Shown piece by piece: positions 21,469 through 34,600 of a DNA stretch of 64,000 nt. A model generated the notes under the pieces. It did not search any database and was not told where the DNA came from. It saw only the letters and a list, made by a program, of their open reading frames with translations. The stretch is from Rallus limicola (Eukaryota; Chordata; Aves; Gruiformes; Rallidae). The position numbers were made by a program, and so were the translations under genes. Within the stretch, counting starts at the first letter, position 1. The number at the start of each line of letters is the position of its first letter. Location: positions 1,736,001 through 1,800,000 of the forward strand of contig JAKCOZ010000006.1 in NCBI GenBank assembly GCA_022605955.1. Direction: 5' to 3'.

Positions 21469-22653
21469 CCCAACTCCCCTCTCTCTAACCCATTCTCAGT
21501 TCCTGACTGGTTACATCAAATATACAAACCCCAACCAACAAACCAGGAGTTTCTAGTGGTCAGTTTTTCTCTCTCTCTCACAGTTTTGCTGCGACTCGGT
21601 CGCTCCCCACTCACACCAGAGTTGACTCATTTCACTCACACCAACAGTTCATCAGATCTAAATCCATTTTAAATACCCAGCTCCAAAGTCAAGACCAATC
21701 AATCAGGTTGCACGACAGGCAGGAGGTTGATGCTTTGGAAAGCCGGAATCAAAACTCAGGAGCCTTGGTGACTATGAAGCAGGTATTCTTTATTGCAGCA
21801 CATAGAGAGCATGCTCAGTGAGACTTAGGAGGTCTTCTGTTGGTCTTCAGGGATGAAGGCTGGGCGTCTTCCTCACTCTCAGCACATGCTCTTTATGTTT
21901 CTTCTCCGTGGCTATCTGAACTTAAAAAAACACATTCCTTTTCCCTGAAAACAAGATCCACTCTGTCTCTGAATTGGTCGTTAGTCTCATTATTTATGAC
22001 TCCCCTATCTCCTCCGGATCCTGCAAGGCTGGCTGTTACGGCTAAGTTTTGTAGCTGCTTTCACAAAACAGTTCAGAGCACAGCCATATCCTACTAGAAT
22101 CCAAAACCAAGATAATCTTAAAATACATAAATGAAAGTGGCATTAATTGTCTCAAGCTACATCCTCATCAATCTATTCAGCATTATTATATTTCACTGAA
22201 TCAAGTTCTCCTGCTGACCCACAGAGCAGGACGCTGCTCCAGAAGCACACAGCAGGACTCCACACTCACTTGGTGCTTCCTTTAACGTCTCAGTCCCACC
22301 TGCACAAGTTCTTTGTATGATGAAACCAAACCAGAACCACACTTGATATAATTACCGAGATTCCAATCATCAACCTCCACGGGCTCCCTGCAGGCAAAAG
22401 AAAGCATCTTTTAGCTCAATGTCCCTCCAATCTGGATCCAAATTCTCAACAATCAAGTCCAATCCTTTTGCCAACTTGGAGGGATCATCCCTATATCCTT
22501 TAGCTAGGATTCAGAGTTTTGCCTAGCAATGTGCTGGCAGAGAAGGGGGCTGCAGGGGGGGGCTGCTGCAAGGAGCAGCCAGAAGCTCTCTGCAGGCCGC
22601 ACAGAGAAAACAATAGCTGGCTCCTGGCCGGAGTTGCTACTCTGCAAAGAAAT
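21421..22653 (-). mobile_element. Minus-strand ERV complex (unit 2), RT part deleted
   Basis: Leader about 21421-21770, LTR from about 21770 upward with the U3/R region missing in unit 1, then a deletion at 22390 joining LTR sequence to a gag-like fragment (about 22415-22515). The polypurine tract and RT-like fragment are absent. Confidence 0.6.
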
Positions 22654-23240
22654 TCCCTCTAATATCCAATTTAAACCTTCCTTCCTTTAGCTTTAATCCC
22701 TTCCCCCTTCTCCTGCCATTATCTACCCTTTCAAAAAGTTGATACCCCTCTCTTTGCAGAGAGAGTGGTGAGGGGCTGGAACAGGCTGCCCAGAGAGGGG
22801 GTGGGTGCCCCGTCCCTGGAGGTGTTCAAGGCCAGGTTGGAGGGGGCCCAGGGTAACCTTGTGTAGCTCCAGGCTTGGAGGTTGGTGGCCCTGGCTGTGG
22901 CAGGGTTGTTGGAATCCTTGGGGTCCCTTCCAACCCAGACCAGTCTATGGTTCTATGATTCTATGTCCAAGGAGACATCCAAGCCCCTCTGAGCCCCTCA
23001 CATCCATCTGCACTGGCTGTGGAATGCCTTGCTGGCATTTAGATTGCAGAATCACAGAATCACAAGGTTGGAACAGACCTTTAAGCTCATCAAGTCCAGC
23101 TGTTCCTGTCCTATGTTAAAGCATATCCCTGAGCACCTCATCTACCTGTCTTTTAAACTCATCCAGGCTGGTGACTCAGCCACCTCCCTGGGCAGCCCGT
23201 TCCCGGCCCTGACAACTCTTTCAGTGAAAGAGCCTTTGTC
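22654..23240. mobile_element. CR1 cluster (unit 2)
   Basis: Same three CR1 pieces as at 5046-5640; sense 3' end at 22965, antisense start about 23046. Confidence 0.75.
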
Positions 23241-26200
23241 TGAAGTGGAGGGGTTGGAGGGGTCAGAGCAGATGGTTGAAATAAGCTCTGGAAAGGGAAA
23301 GGTGGTTCCCAGTACATTCCTGCAATTTGCTGTAGTGGAGCTGGGGAGATTCTGGACGAGGTTCATGTAGTAATGGGTTAATCCAGGCTCACCAACTCCT
23401 CTTGACATCCACAAGGCTTGATGCATCCCTGTCTGACAGGCACTGATTCAGCCTGCTCGCATTTTCTTGGGGCCCAGATCCTGCAGCTTGAACCTGGACA
23501 GGTGAATACTACCTGGACCAGCTTGGAGAGGGGAGTGTGATACGTGCTTGCTTTAGGATACCCAAGTTAACAGGTTTGTCAGCGTGGCCACGAATGCTAA
23601 ATTTTAACTTTTGGCAAATAAGGTTTTAATTTTTCAAGTCGAAAGCTATGTCATTGGAAATGGCCTGCTTGGCTTGGGTGGGAGCACACACAAAAGCCTT
23701 TCTCAGGGACATAGGTTGAATCTGGCTGTGCAGCTCCAAGCTTGGTCCCATCTCTGACTTGGAGGAGGTCAAGGTTTTTTCTGTGCGAGAGAAAAAGCCA
23801 GGGAGACATTCAGCCTGGGAGACTTGCTGCTCGGGTCATGTTATGACTTAGGAGGGAAACTGAGTCACAAAGCGGCACAGGAGAAAATTTTGACTAATTC
23901 TCCAGATTGGCCAAGAGCACCAACACCTCCTGCCACCCCTTTTCTCAGCATCTTAATTTGCCAGGTAAATGCTGACTGCTGTCATCCCTGTGTGCTCTGA
24001 GGTAGGTATGTGTATGGGATGGAGGGGGCTGCAGGATCAAGCTGGCTGCTATCAACTCCCCACGTAAAACTCCAGGCAGGCTCCAAGGTGTAACCTTATA
24101 GGTTTAACCTTTTCTTGGGTCCTGCTGAGCTTCACTCCAGCTTGTTCCTTGACCTGGGAAACCACCTTTGAATGTCAAGGTTCCCGTGCCTGTGTAACTC
24201 TTTCTCCCTTTGTAAAAGCTTTTTCTTAAATCATGTGCAATCAGATACTTGTTCTGTCCTTGCTTCTAAGCTTTCTGGGGCAGGAACCCCTGCTTTCCAC
24301 CATCCATGGGGTTATTACATGCCCCATCACAACTGGACAGTAGCAGCGATACATAAAATAATCCCTATAGAACCACCATGAGATGTTTCCAAGGCTGGGA
24401 GGGACAGGCAGCCCCAGACCAGCCATAGACTGCAGGTAAACGTGCATTCACTTCTTTTTCTGGTGTGTCTTTTGGTGTGCTTGTTCAGTCTGGCTTCTCC
24501 TGAGGACAGTTTGCAAAGCTGAAGGCCCACCCCAAGGCTGTTCTAAGGCAGTGTGGACAGGACACCTCAGCTTGCTTGCAGTCTTGCTCCTCACCAGTGG
24601 GTGTCATCTCAAAGCCACCAGTCCTGGACTCTGTAGCTCTAGCCAGGCTGTATTTCAGCCCAGTCTTGCTGTGCTTTTCAGCAGGATTTTCTCCGCCAGG
24701 AAATGTCCTCCTCCTACGGCAGCTTTTGGCACCTTCTTGTAGCAAGCCCTCCCTGCAACACCCCTCCCCTCCAAAGAAATCCTTGCCATTCAAACCCACA
24801 ACAGGGTAGGCAGCTCCACCAGGTTTTTTTTCCTTCGTGTGTTGGCCCAGGCTCCAGCTCGGAGGGCCATGTTTGGGCAGTATTGGGTCTGCTGTGGCAG
24901 ATCCCTGGCTGACAAAAACACAGAGGTGTAAATTTGGATTGACCTCCCCGTCCATACAAGAAATCAGCAGCCACCCAACCCACAGGTAGTGCAAGAGTGG
25001 TGCCCAAGTCCCTCATCCAGGTGCCGTGGTGGGTTGTGGTGGAGGTGGCAAGGAAAGCAAGAAAATACTGGTCCCTTGCAGCCAAAGGGTGACTCCTGGA
25101 GAAAATACAGGGCCCAAATTTGCAGCAGAGTTTTTGACCAGTGACTTTTGGTCACGAGGATGCCAAGGTGGACATGCTGTGCTGCCTCAGCCCATCCTGC
25201 TTGGCACTGGACCCAGCCCCTAGATTTGCCACCCTCACTAGAGATGCACAGAGGGTTTTCCATGTCCTCAGCAGCATCTCCGAGCCCTCAGGAAGAGAGG
25301 GAGTAGATTGACCCACATCGGCTTTCACTGTGGTGCAGCAAAGGCCCCTGCATTAGGCCTGTCCATCAGCCATCCCTCAATTCCACCTCGAATGACTGAC
25401 TTCTCTCTTCTCTTGCCCTTCAGAGGCACGTTGGTAACGGGTGAGAGGCTGACTGCGCTCCACGTTACTTCAGCTGGGCCAGAGAGTAACATGAATGTTA
25501 TCCTGAGCAAGGTTTACTCCCCTGAGAGACCCCTCTCCCCCTTCCTCCCCTGGCCATCTGCTCATGACAAAGTGCTCTCGGCCTATCCACCAACACCCAT
25601 CCATCTCCATCGGCACAGCTAGCCCTGCTGAGCGTGCTGCATAATTAGATCTTGGCTCTCTAATGAGCCTTGTGCATGCGGTTTGCCCAGCCATGGAAAA
25701 GGGTGGTTGCAAAAAATAGGGATAAAGGGCTGGAGGGTAGGGAGAGGAAACATACCTGCACCTTAAATAGCTATTTGTACCTACTGGGGATGCTGCAGAG
25801 CAGGCTGGGCATCACAAGAGAGGGGTTTGGGCCTTTTTCTGTTTCCCCTCTCTATGTTTTGGGAGGGGATGTGCTTGCATTGGATGTTTGCACATGTCAA
25901 AGGTGGTTGGTGGTACAAACATAGGACCCAAGTGAGTGTTTGCATCTGTACTGCTGTGTGTGGGATGATGTGGAATTGCAGTGTGAGCTGCATCCTTCCT
26001 GGGGGAGGGGTGGGAGCGGGTGGGGGTGGGCAGCGAGAGGTTTGAGTGCAAGTGGGGATTTGGCATCCACGATTCAAGAAGCGTCTGGCCGATGCGCTCG
26101 GTGCCCTGCTCTGCCTGGGCTGGGCCTGTGTGGAGCCAGGAGCTGGACACAATGGTCATTATGGGTCTCTTCAAACTCAGGATATTCTATGATTCTATGG

Positions 26201-26994
26201 TTGCATATCTGCTTTCCTGGTTTCAGGGTGTTTCTTTGGACCTGAAGAAGAAACTATCGGCAACCCTGGTGCTAACCTTATTTTTGGGCCTCTGTTACTA
26301 CAAAGAAACCTACACACCAAGAATTCTTTTCTTCCTTTCCCCTCTATTTCTTTCTGCTTTTGTGAAAAACTGTGAAGGGAATTAAACTTCTTAAAGAGCA
26401 AAACCATTTCATTCTTTCTGAATTAGGTGTCATTTTTTTCCATGCAAAAAAATGCAAAGTAGTAAGTCTTCAAAACAGTGATAGTTGTGAGCCTGCTACT
26501 GAGGTGTCACAGCACATCTCACCCTCAAGCTAAAGCCATAATTTCATGGATAATTTATGCAATGTTCCCCACCTGGCCAAAAAAGGTGGTATGGGATGTC
26601 CACATTAGAGTTGGAAGTGTTGATCTGCTTGAGGCTCTGCAGGCTTTCCACTTCTTGCTTTTACTTTGACTGGTATAGTTTTTTTTTCCTGGTGTATTTA
26701 TTCTGGAGAAAGAGAGGACCTCTCCTGAGATAGGGGTTCATTCTCTGCCAGCAAATTAAGAGTTAAAAGGTTCAGGCTTCTCATGCCAGTGATTGATCCT
26801 ACTGCAGTAGAGCTGAAGATGCTGCTAAGAGCAATCTGAAGAGTGATTTGCTGGGTCTGCTGGGTTCAGAGAGAGAAGATGATGATGAAGGGGAACTAAA
26901 TGCACTGAGTGAGTCTGCTGCTGACTGTCTGTTCCTCATGGGCAGGGAGTTGCTGTGACCACCGGACCAACACCCTCATGGGATTACAGGGTAA
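23241..26994. other. Intergenic spacer, no gene seen (unit 2)
   Basis: Colinear with 5641-9375 with scattered single-base changes. Confidence 0.5.
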
Positions 26995-27606
26995 CCCAGG
27001 TTGGCAAGGACCTCAGGAGAACACCTAGTCCAACCACCTCCTCCTGGACAGGAACTGTGACCAGCTGTTTGGTTTGGCAGTATGGTTACAGGGTCTGAAA
27101 CTGTTTTGTGGAGGAGTTGATAGTCCTGGGTTCATCCAGGCTTGCTGACCATTGGAAATGAATGGGAAGATCACAGAAGCACAGAATCACACGGTTTGAA
27201 AATACCTTTAAGACCATCAAGTCCAACCGTCCCTGTCCTGTGCTAAACCAGATCCCCGAGTACCTCATCTCCCCTCTGTTAAACACCCCCAGGGGTGGGG
27301 ACTCGGCCCCCTCCCTGGGCAGCCTGTGCCACAGCCCCATAACTCTGCCAGGGAAGAACTTTGCCCTCCCAGCTGAGCTGACCCTGCCCTGGCACAGCTT
27401 GAGCCCACTGCCCCTTGTCCCATCTCCTGTCCCCTGGCTGAAGAGACCAGCGCCCACCTCTCTGCACCCTCCTGGCAGGGCAGGGGAGCTGCTGAGAAGG
27501 TCTCCCCTCAGCCTCCTCTTCTCCAGGCTCAACACCCCAGCTCCCTCAGCTGCTCCTCAGAGGATTTGCCCTCCAACCCCTTCCCCAGCCTGGTTGCCCT
27601 TCTCTG
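26995..27606 (-). mobile_element. CR1 LINE, antisense, shortened (unit 2)
   Basis: As unit 1, but a deletion of about 400 bp joins CR1 at 27606 directly to the AAAAACAATGCC spacer. Confidence 0.75.
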
Positions 27607-27864
27607 GCAAAAACAATGCCTTTCTGGGGGATGACTTTCTGAGGGAAGCAAAGGAAGAACAGAAATTCATAATCCTAGGGAGGCAAAGAAACATACCTGG
27701 AGGGCTGGGTTGGGAGTTCAACACAGGAGACAGGGATGGGATGTTGTGGGATTATTTCTTTGAAGCCAAACTACACTGCATGAAAGCAAAGAGCTCTCAC
27801 CTGGCAGTGATATCCACTGGAATCAGCTGATGAATGCTGAGGTCCAAGTAATTTCTTAAATCCT

Positions 27865-28254
27865 CTCAGTCCTATGTTCCAGCCCCTCACCACTCTCTCT
27901 GTAAAAAACGTCCCTTTAATATCTAATTTAAACCTTCCCTCCTTCAGCTTCACTCCATCCCCCTTGTCCTGCCATTATCTACCCTTTGAAAAAGTTGATT
28001 CCTCTCCTGTTTCTCTGCTCCCTTCAAGGACTGGAAGGCTGCAATGAGGTCCCCCCGCAGCCTTCTCTTCTCCAGGCTGAACACACCCAGCTCCCTCCCC
28101 GTCCCTGGAGGTGTTCAAGGCCAGGTTGGAGGGGGCCCAGGGCAACCTTGTGTAGCTCCAGGCCTGGAGGTTGGTGGCCCTGCCTGTGGCAGGGGGGTTG
28201 GAGCTCTGTGATCCTTGGGGTCCCTTCCAACCCAGACCATTCTCTGATTCTATG
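27865..28254. mobile_element. CR1 inverted composite (unit 2)
   Basis: Same element as at 10660-11053. Confidence 0.7.
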
Positions 28255-29057
28255 TGTGAAAGAAGAGAAAAAGCAGTAAGTAAGGGGTGCAAATAGCCAG
28301 TCGTGTGATGTTCAGGGAAAGACAGACTTGTGCAAGCTCACAGAGCTGGTAAGGAGCCATCAGTAGAGTTTATAAAATTAAAGTTAATCTTCTCCTTTCC
28401 CTTTTGTGCTCTCAGTCATGGGAACAGGCGGTGAAGGGGAACTACTCTTGGAAGCTGATGTCTGTCTAGGGATAAAGGATGTTAACTCCTTTATATTGGT
28501 TTGGGCAGTCACAGCCAGTGTCACGCTGCATGGGGGCAGGGGGGGTTCGCCTTTATGTGCCCGTACCTGCAGTCAGTGTTTCTGCAGGGCTGATTTCCAG
28601 AGAATAGTTATGATTTACATGAACTCTATGGAAAATTTTTAGGAAGTGAGTGGCTCTCTGAGAAAAGTTGTGCAGACAACAATAGATACTCTTGCATGGA
28701 AGAGAATTGGGAGGATTCTTTGTTAAAAAAAGCCCATGTGAAATGGGAAAAAGATGGGGAAGGAGAAAAGCTGACATCAGTTGTAACTAAAACACTATCG
28801 AAGATCACTGAAGGAAGCTGAAGGCTCTTGTGTGAAAACCAGGGAATGGAAAGGTCAGGGGAAAGAAGAGGAAAGTTTTTAATGGATGAGGGGAAAAGGC
28901 AGCTTCTAGTAGAGAGCGAGATTCCTCGTCCTGTGACACTAAAGATCAGCTGCAAGAGAGAGGTGAAAAATCAGCCCTTGTGCCAGCAGCTGCATTGGTG
29001 TCTCCTCAGCTCTTCAGACACAGGCTCCCAGGCGCTGGTAAAATGGTCAGGAAGGCC

Positions 29058-29464
29058 TGGAGCATCTCCCCTGCCAGGACGGGCTGAAAGAACCGGGGCT
29101 GTTCAGCCTGCAGAAAAGCCTGAGAGGGGATCTGACTCATGGTTATCAATATCTGAAGGGTGGGACACAGGGGGACATGGCCAGCCTCTTCTCAGTGTCT
29201 GTGGGGACAGGACAAGGAGCGATGGCCTCAAGTTGGAGCACAGGGAGTTCCACACCAATCTGGGGAAGAACTTCTTACCAGTGAGGGTGAGGGAGCCCTG
29301 GGACAGGCTGCCCAGGGGGGTGTGGAGTCTCCTTCTCTGGAGAGATTCCAGCCCCATCCGACCCCCACCTGTGTGACCTGTCCTAGGGAGCCTGCTTTGG
29401 CAAGGGGGTTGGACCCAATGAGCTCTGGAGGTCCCTTGCAACCCCTAGGGTTCTGTGATTCTGT
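29058..29464 (+). mobile_element. CR1 3' region, sense (unit 2)
   Basis: Contains GGGACAGGCTGCCCAGGGGG and the 3' TTCTGTGATTCTG end. The open frame over it is CR1 ORF2 tail, not a host gene. Confidence 0.8.
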
Positions 29465-30580
29465 TTTGCAGGAATTGTCCTGAGAATTGTCCTATTACAC
29501 CATCCCATCCATGGAGGAGCAGGAGACACTTAGCAATGGCAGAAACGGATGTGTTGTGCTGGACTTCACAATAGGTCCTGAAGGTGAGCACCTGCAGCTT
29601 CTTCATTCCTTCAAGTTGAAGCAGGGATTGAAGAGCTTTGCAACCCGAGTCTGAGCACGCAGAACTCGGTAGGATCACAAACAGTTCCCTGGGGTCACAA
29701 ACACCTTGCATCTGAGGCTTGAGAAGAACACAGCTGCCTGTAGCTTTTAAGACACTTTCTGTCCTTAAGCAGGGAATAATAATCATATGGTGCACACTGG
29801 GCTTAAAGTGCTTTTTCCAAGCCTGCTCTAAAGCTGAGGGCACACTGGGCATTTGTGTTGGCAGTGTGAAGCGATAACAAAAACAAGCTGGCTGTGCCAA
29901 AGCATTGGGTATAACAAAGCTGGTAACACACCTTCTGCCCTCTCACACTGGTAAGGTCTTCACTAGTGTGCTGTTCTGGAGATGGGACAGAGCTAGGTGG
30001 CAAGGTGGGGAAAGGAGGAGGAGGAGTATAGCGGGAACGTGGGCCTTTTCCTGGACAAGTTGTGATGCTTTGGCTTGATTTGCAGGCCATGGATCAATTT
30101 ACTTGGAAGGAGAAGTAAATTAAGCTGAAATCTGGAGGACATTGTAGATATCTGTAGGACAGAAGTGATTGTTTAGCCCGATGAGGAAGGTTGGTGGAGG
30201 TTTAAATAGGTCATTGATAGATCTGTGCTGTGTGGGGACGGTGCCCAGTGAGGATGGGCTTTACAGTCCTGGCTGTCTGCGGTGGGAGGGGGGACAGCTA
30301 CCCAAACTCAAACCTGAGGGTTACACAGTTAACCTTGCAAGTTCCTGAGCCTGGAACTGGGTTTAGATGCTGCTTTGAGCCATGTGTTCAGCTCCCAGCT
30401 CCTGCACGGAGCGGCTTTGCCTCAAAGCTGTGTCGCCTCGTAGGCTTTTGCCTGTCGTTAGCAGGCGAGATGAAGTTGCCTTAGATGGAGCCTGGCCTAG
30501 AGATAAAACATCTTGTGGCCTGATGAAAAGCCCTGAATGACTGGCAGGGATGAATGATGAAGGCAGACTGGACTCTGTAG

Positions 30581-30815
30581 GAGCACAGGAAGTTCCGCAC
30601 CAATCTGGGGAAGAACTTCTTCCCAGTGAGGGTGAGGGAGCCCTGGGACAGGCTGCCCAGGGGGGTGTGGAGTCTCCTTCTCTGGAGAGATTCCAGCCCC
30701 ATCTGTGTGACCCAAACCCTGTGTGACCTGTCCTAGGGAGCCTGCTTTGGCAGGGGGGTTGGACCTGATGATCTCTGGAGGTCCCTTGCAACCCCTACGG
30801 TTCTGAGATTCTGTA
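30581..30815 (+). mobile_element. CR1 3' end, sense, upstream of gene 2
   Basis: Same element as at 12683-12917. Confidence 0.75.
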
Positions 30816-31085
30816 TCTTGGAAGCAGGGTGCTTGGCTCAAGGAATAAGCACCCAGAGATGGGATCTTGGGTGTTGAAGGTAAGGCCTTTTGCTCTGGTT
30901 GTGGGGTGTCAGGAGCAATGTGAAGTTTGGCTCTCCTGAAAGGTTTCTCCAAGGCGTGATGTGCTTGCTCTGCTCCTCACACAGGTGGGACACATTTCCA
31001 AGTCTGGCTGACAGGATTCAAATGAGAAAGAGCCTTGGAGTGACAGCGGATTTATCCAGTCAGAGTTCTGCCTGCCTCTGAGGGC

Positions 31086-31151
31086 ACCAATGAGGGCTCA
31101 GCACCAATGAGGGCTCAGCACCAATGAGGGCTCAGCGTGCCCGTGATGTCA
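31086..31151 (+). promoter_or_regulatory. Promoter of gene 2: CCAAT repeats plus CRE-like site
   Basis: Three 17-bp CCAAT repeats at 31086-31136 and TGATGTCA at 31144-31151, at the same distance from the ATG as in gene 1. Confidence 0.6.
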
Positions 31152-31339
31152 CCAAGGGTTGTGTGGTTGCTGGACAGGTGTGAGGGGCGCAGGGCAGTTG
31201 GCACTGGACACTGTAGTCTGTCAGTGTCACTGCAGACTGCGGCCTCGGCCATTGCCAGTCGGTGTGTCGATTGAGCCATTCCTGGAGATCTTGGAGCTCA
31301 CTGGTGACCGAGTGACAGAGTAGGACATCAGCTCAAGCC

Positions 31340-31628
31340 ATGGGGTGCTTCGGCACCCCCGTGCCTGATCTGATGCTAGCCTTGATGCTGGGGATGTATA
31401 TCAGCTTCATCTCCACCTTTCCATGGGCCAGGAGGCTCAGGGTAAGGGAACGTTGCGGCGCACTGAGCCGTGCCGGGTCCTGACATGGGCTGGTGTCGGG
31501 GGGTGTGGGTGGCTGGGAGCTGCTCCCATGTCACGAACTGTCTGGGGGTCTTGCAGAGGCGTTGGAGGAGGAAGCGTGGGAAGAGGTGTTGGAGGAAGGG
31601 CCATGGCAACAGCAAGGCGAGACTCAGG
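31340..31628 (+). CDS. Gene 2 exons 1-2
   Basis: Exon 1 is 31340-31441 and exon 2 is 31557-31628. Exon 1 encodes the same residues as in gene 1. Exon 2 differs by an Asp/His to Asn-type change (HGNSKARLR instead of HGHSKARLR). Both exons are phase 0 at both ends. Confidence 0.7.
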
Positions 31629-34600
31629 GTAGGTGACTCTGACTCCACACCACACTGTGCCGCACCACGTCATGACATAAAGCGGAGTTGTGGGGGCATG
31701 GGGGACTGTGGCAGGGGCTGGGTGCTGCTCCACACTCACCCATGTTCTGGGGCTCTTGCAGACATTTTGGAGGAAGAGGTTTGCAAAGACCCGGTCGGGA
31801 GTGTGTCCTGAGCAGCCGAGCTGTGAGTGACCCCAGCACCGAGCGCCCTGCAAAGGGCTGACACCTCAAGGCAGCCCTGACACGGGGCTGTGCTGGGGGC
31901 TGCCAGACACTCACTCGATCTTGTCAATCATCAGGTTCTTCCCAAGCAACCGGAGGCACAGAGAAGCCGGTGGCACCTGAGACCATGTGGTGAGTGCTGG
32001 GGAGACCCCCAGCTCCTGCCCCAGACTCTCCACCTGTGCCCTACCTGTTTCGGGGTATCCCTGCCTGCCTGCCAGGGAGGGGCTGCTGCCAAGGGGTCCC
32101 ACAGGAGGGCCCAGGCTGCAATTGGTCCCTTCTCTCTCCTCCTCTGCAGTGAGAAGGAGGAGACAGGGAGCGGGAAGCGCCTGTCACCGCGTGCCCCACG
32201 GAGCTCCATGGGCTCCCCGGACTCCCTCTCGGACACCAGATCTGTGTGTTCCAACGCCTTCCCTGAGTCCAGCCCCAGGGAAGTGGAGCCTTCTGCCAGG
32301 CAACACAAGGTAGGTGGCTGTTACCCTCCACCACACTGCACTGCACCATGTCATGATATGGAGTGGTGTGGGGGGAGCATGGGGGTCTGTAGCATAGGGC
32401 TGGGATCTGCTCCACACTCACCCATGTTCTGGGGCTCTTGCAGAACTGGTGGAAGAAAATGTTTGGGAAGAGCAAGGCGAGAGTCGATTCAGAGCAGCCA
32501 AGTGGTGAGTGATCCCAGCACCGAGCGCCCTGCAAAGGGCTGACACCTCAAGGCAGCCCTGACACCGGGGCTGTGCTGGGGGCTGCCAGACACTCACTCA
32601 CTCTTGCCAATCATCAGGTTCTTCCCAAGAAACCGGAGGCACAGAGAAGCCTGTGGCACCTGAGACCATGTGGTGAGTGCTGGGGAGACCCCCAGCTCCT
32701 GCCCCAGACTATCCACCTGTGCTCTGCCTGTTTCGGGGTATCCCTGCCTGCCTGCCAGGGAGGGGCTGCTGCCCAGGGGTCCCACAGGAGGGCCCAGGCT
32801 GCAATTGGTCCCTTCTCTCTCCTCCTTTGCAGGGAGAAGGAGGAGACAGGGAGCGGGAAGTGCCCTTCCCCGCGTGCCCCACGGAGCTCCATGGGCTCTT
32901 GGGACTCCCTCTCGGACACCGGGTCTGGGCTTCTCAACACGTTCCCTGATTCCAGCCCCAACAAAGTGGAGCCTTCTGCCAGGCAACACAAGGTAGGTGC
33001 CTGTTACTCTCCACCACACTGCACTGCACCACATCATGACATGGAGTGGTGTGGGGGGAGCATGGGGGTCTGTAGCATAGGGCTGGGATCTGCTCCACAC
33101 TCACCCATGTTCTGGGGCTCTTGCAGAACTGGTGGAAGATGTTTGGGAAGAGCAAGGCGAGAGTCGATTCAGAGCAGCCAAGTGGTGAGTGACCCCAGCA
33201 CCGAGCGCCCTGCAAAGGGCTGACACCTCAAGGCAGCCCTGACACTGGGGATGTGCTGGGGGGTGCCAGACACTCACTCACTCTTGTCAATCATCAGGTT
33301 CTTCCCAAGCAGCTGGAGAAACAGGGAAGCCCGTGGCACCTGAGACCATGTGGTGAGTGCTGGGGAGACCCTCAGCTCCTGCCCCAGACTCTCCACCTGT
33401 GCCCTGCCCGTTTTGGGTGTCCCTGCCTGCCTGCCAGGGAGGGGCTGCTGCCCTGGGGTCCCCAAGGACGGCCCAGGCTGCAATTGGTCCCTTCTCTCTC
33501 CTCCTCTGCAGGGAGAAGGAGGAGATAGGGAGCGGGAAGTGCCCTTCGCCGCGTGCCCCACGGAGCTCCATGGGCTGCCTGGGCTCCTTGTCCAACAGCG
33601 GGTCTGGGCGTCTCAACACCTTCCCTGAGTCCAGCCCCAGGGAAGTGGAGCCTTCTGCCAGGCAACACAAGGTAGGTGCCTGTTACCCTCCACCACACTG
33701 CTGTGTGCCTTGTCATGACATGGAGTGGTGTGGGGGAAGCATGGGGGTCTGTAGCATAGGGCTGGGTGCTGCTCCACACTCACCCATGTTCTGGGGCTCT
33801 TGCAGAACTGGTGGAAGAAGTTGTTTGGGAAGAGCAAGGCGAGAGTTGCTTCAGAGCAGCCAAGTGGTGAGTGATCCCAGCACCGAGCACCCTGCAAAGG
33901 GCTGACACCTCAAGGCAGCCCTGACACCGGGGCTGTGCTGGGGGCTGCCAGACACTCACTCACTCACTCACTCACGTCAACCATCAGGTTCTTCCCAAGC
34001 AGCTGAAGACACAGAGAAGCCTTCATCACCTGAGACCATGTGGTGAGTGCTGGGGAGACCCCCAGCTCCTTCCCTAGACTAACCACCCGTGCCCTGGCTG
34101 TTTCGGGGTATGCCTGCCTGCCTGCCTGCCAGGGAGGGGCTGCTGCCCAGGGGTCCCACAGGAGGGCCCAGGCTGCAATTGGTCCCTTCTCTTTCCTCCT
34201 CTGCAGGGAGAAGGAGGAGACAACGTGCGGGAATCTCCTATCCCCGTGTGCTCTGCAGAGCTCCATGGGCTCCCTGGGCTCCTTGTCCAACAGCGGGTCT
34301 GGGTGTCTCAACACCTTCCCTGAGTCCAGCCCCAGGGAAGTGGAGCCTTCTGCCAGGCAACACAAGGTAGGTGCCTGTTACTCTTCACCACACTGCACTG
34401 CACCACATCATGACATGGAGTGGTGTGGGGGGAGCATGGGGGTCTGTAGCATAGGGCTGGGATCTGCTCCACACTTACCCATGTTCTGGGGCTCTTGCAG
34501 AACTGGTGGAAGAAGTTGTTTGGGAAGAGCAAGGCGAGAGTCGATTCAGAGCAGCCAAGTGGTGAGTGATCCCAGCACCGAGCGCCCTGCAAAGGGCTGA

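Larger units (their letters stand above)
28255..31085. other. Spacer before gene 2 promoter
   Basis: As 11064-13186 but about 720 bp longer, because it keeps the sense CR1 and about 330 bp of unique sequence (28722-29057) lost from unit 1. Confidence 0.45.

Noticed and set aside
28828..29376. 182-codon plus-strand frame
   Set aside because: The C-terminal half is sense CR1 and the rest has no motif or splice support. The region is missing from unit 1 altogether.
33952..33978. (TCAC)n run as a regulatory element
   Set aside because: Ordinary microsatellite slippage of a short CACTCACTCA motif present in every A-B intron.
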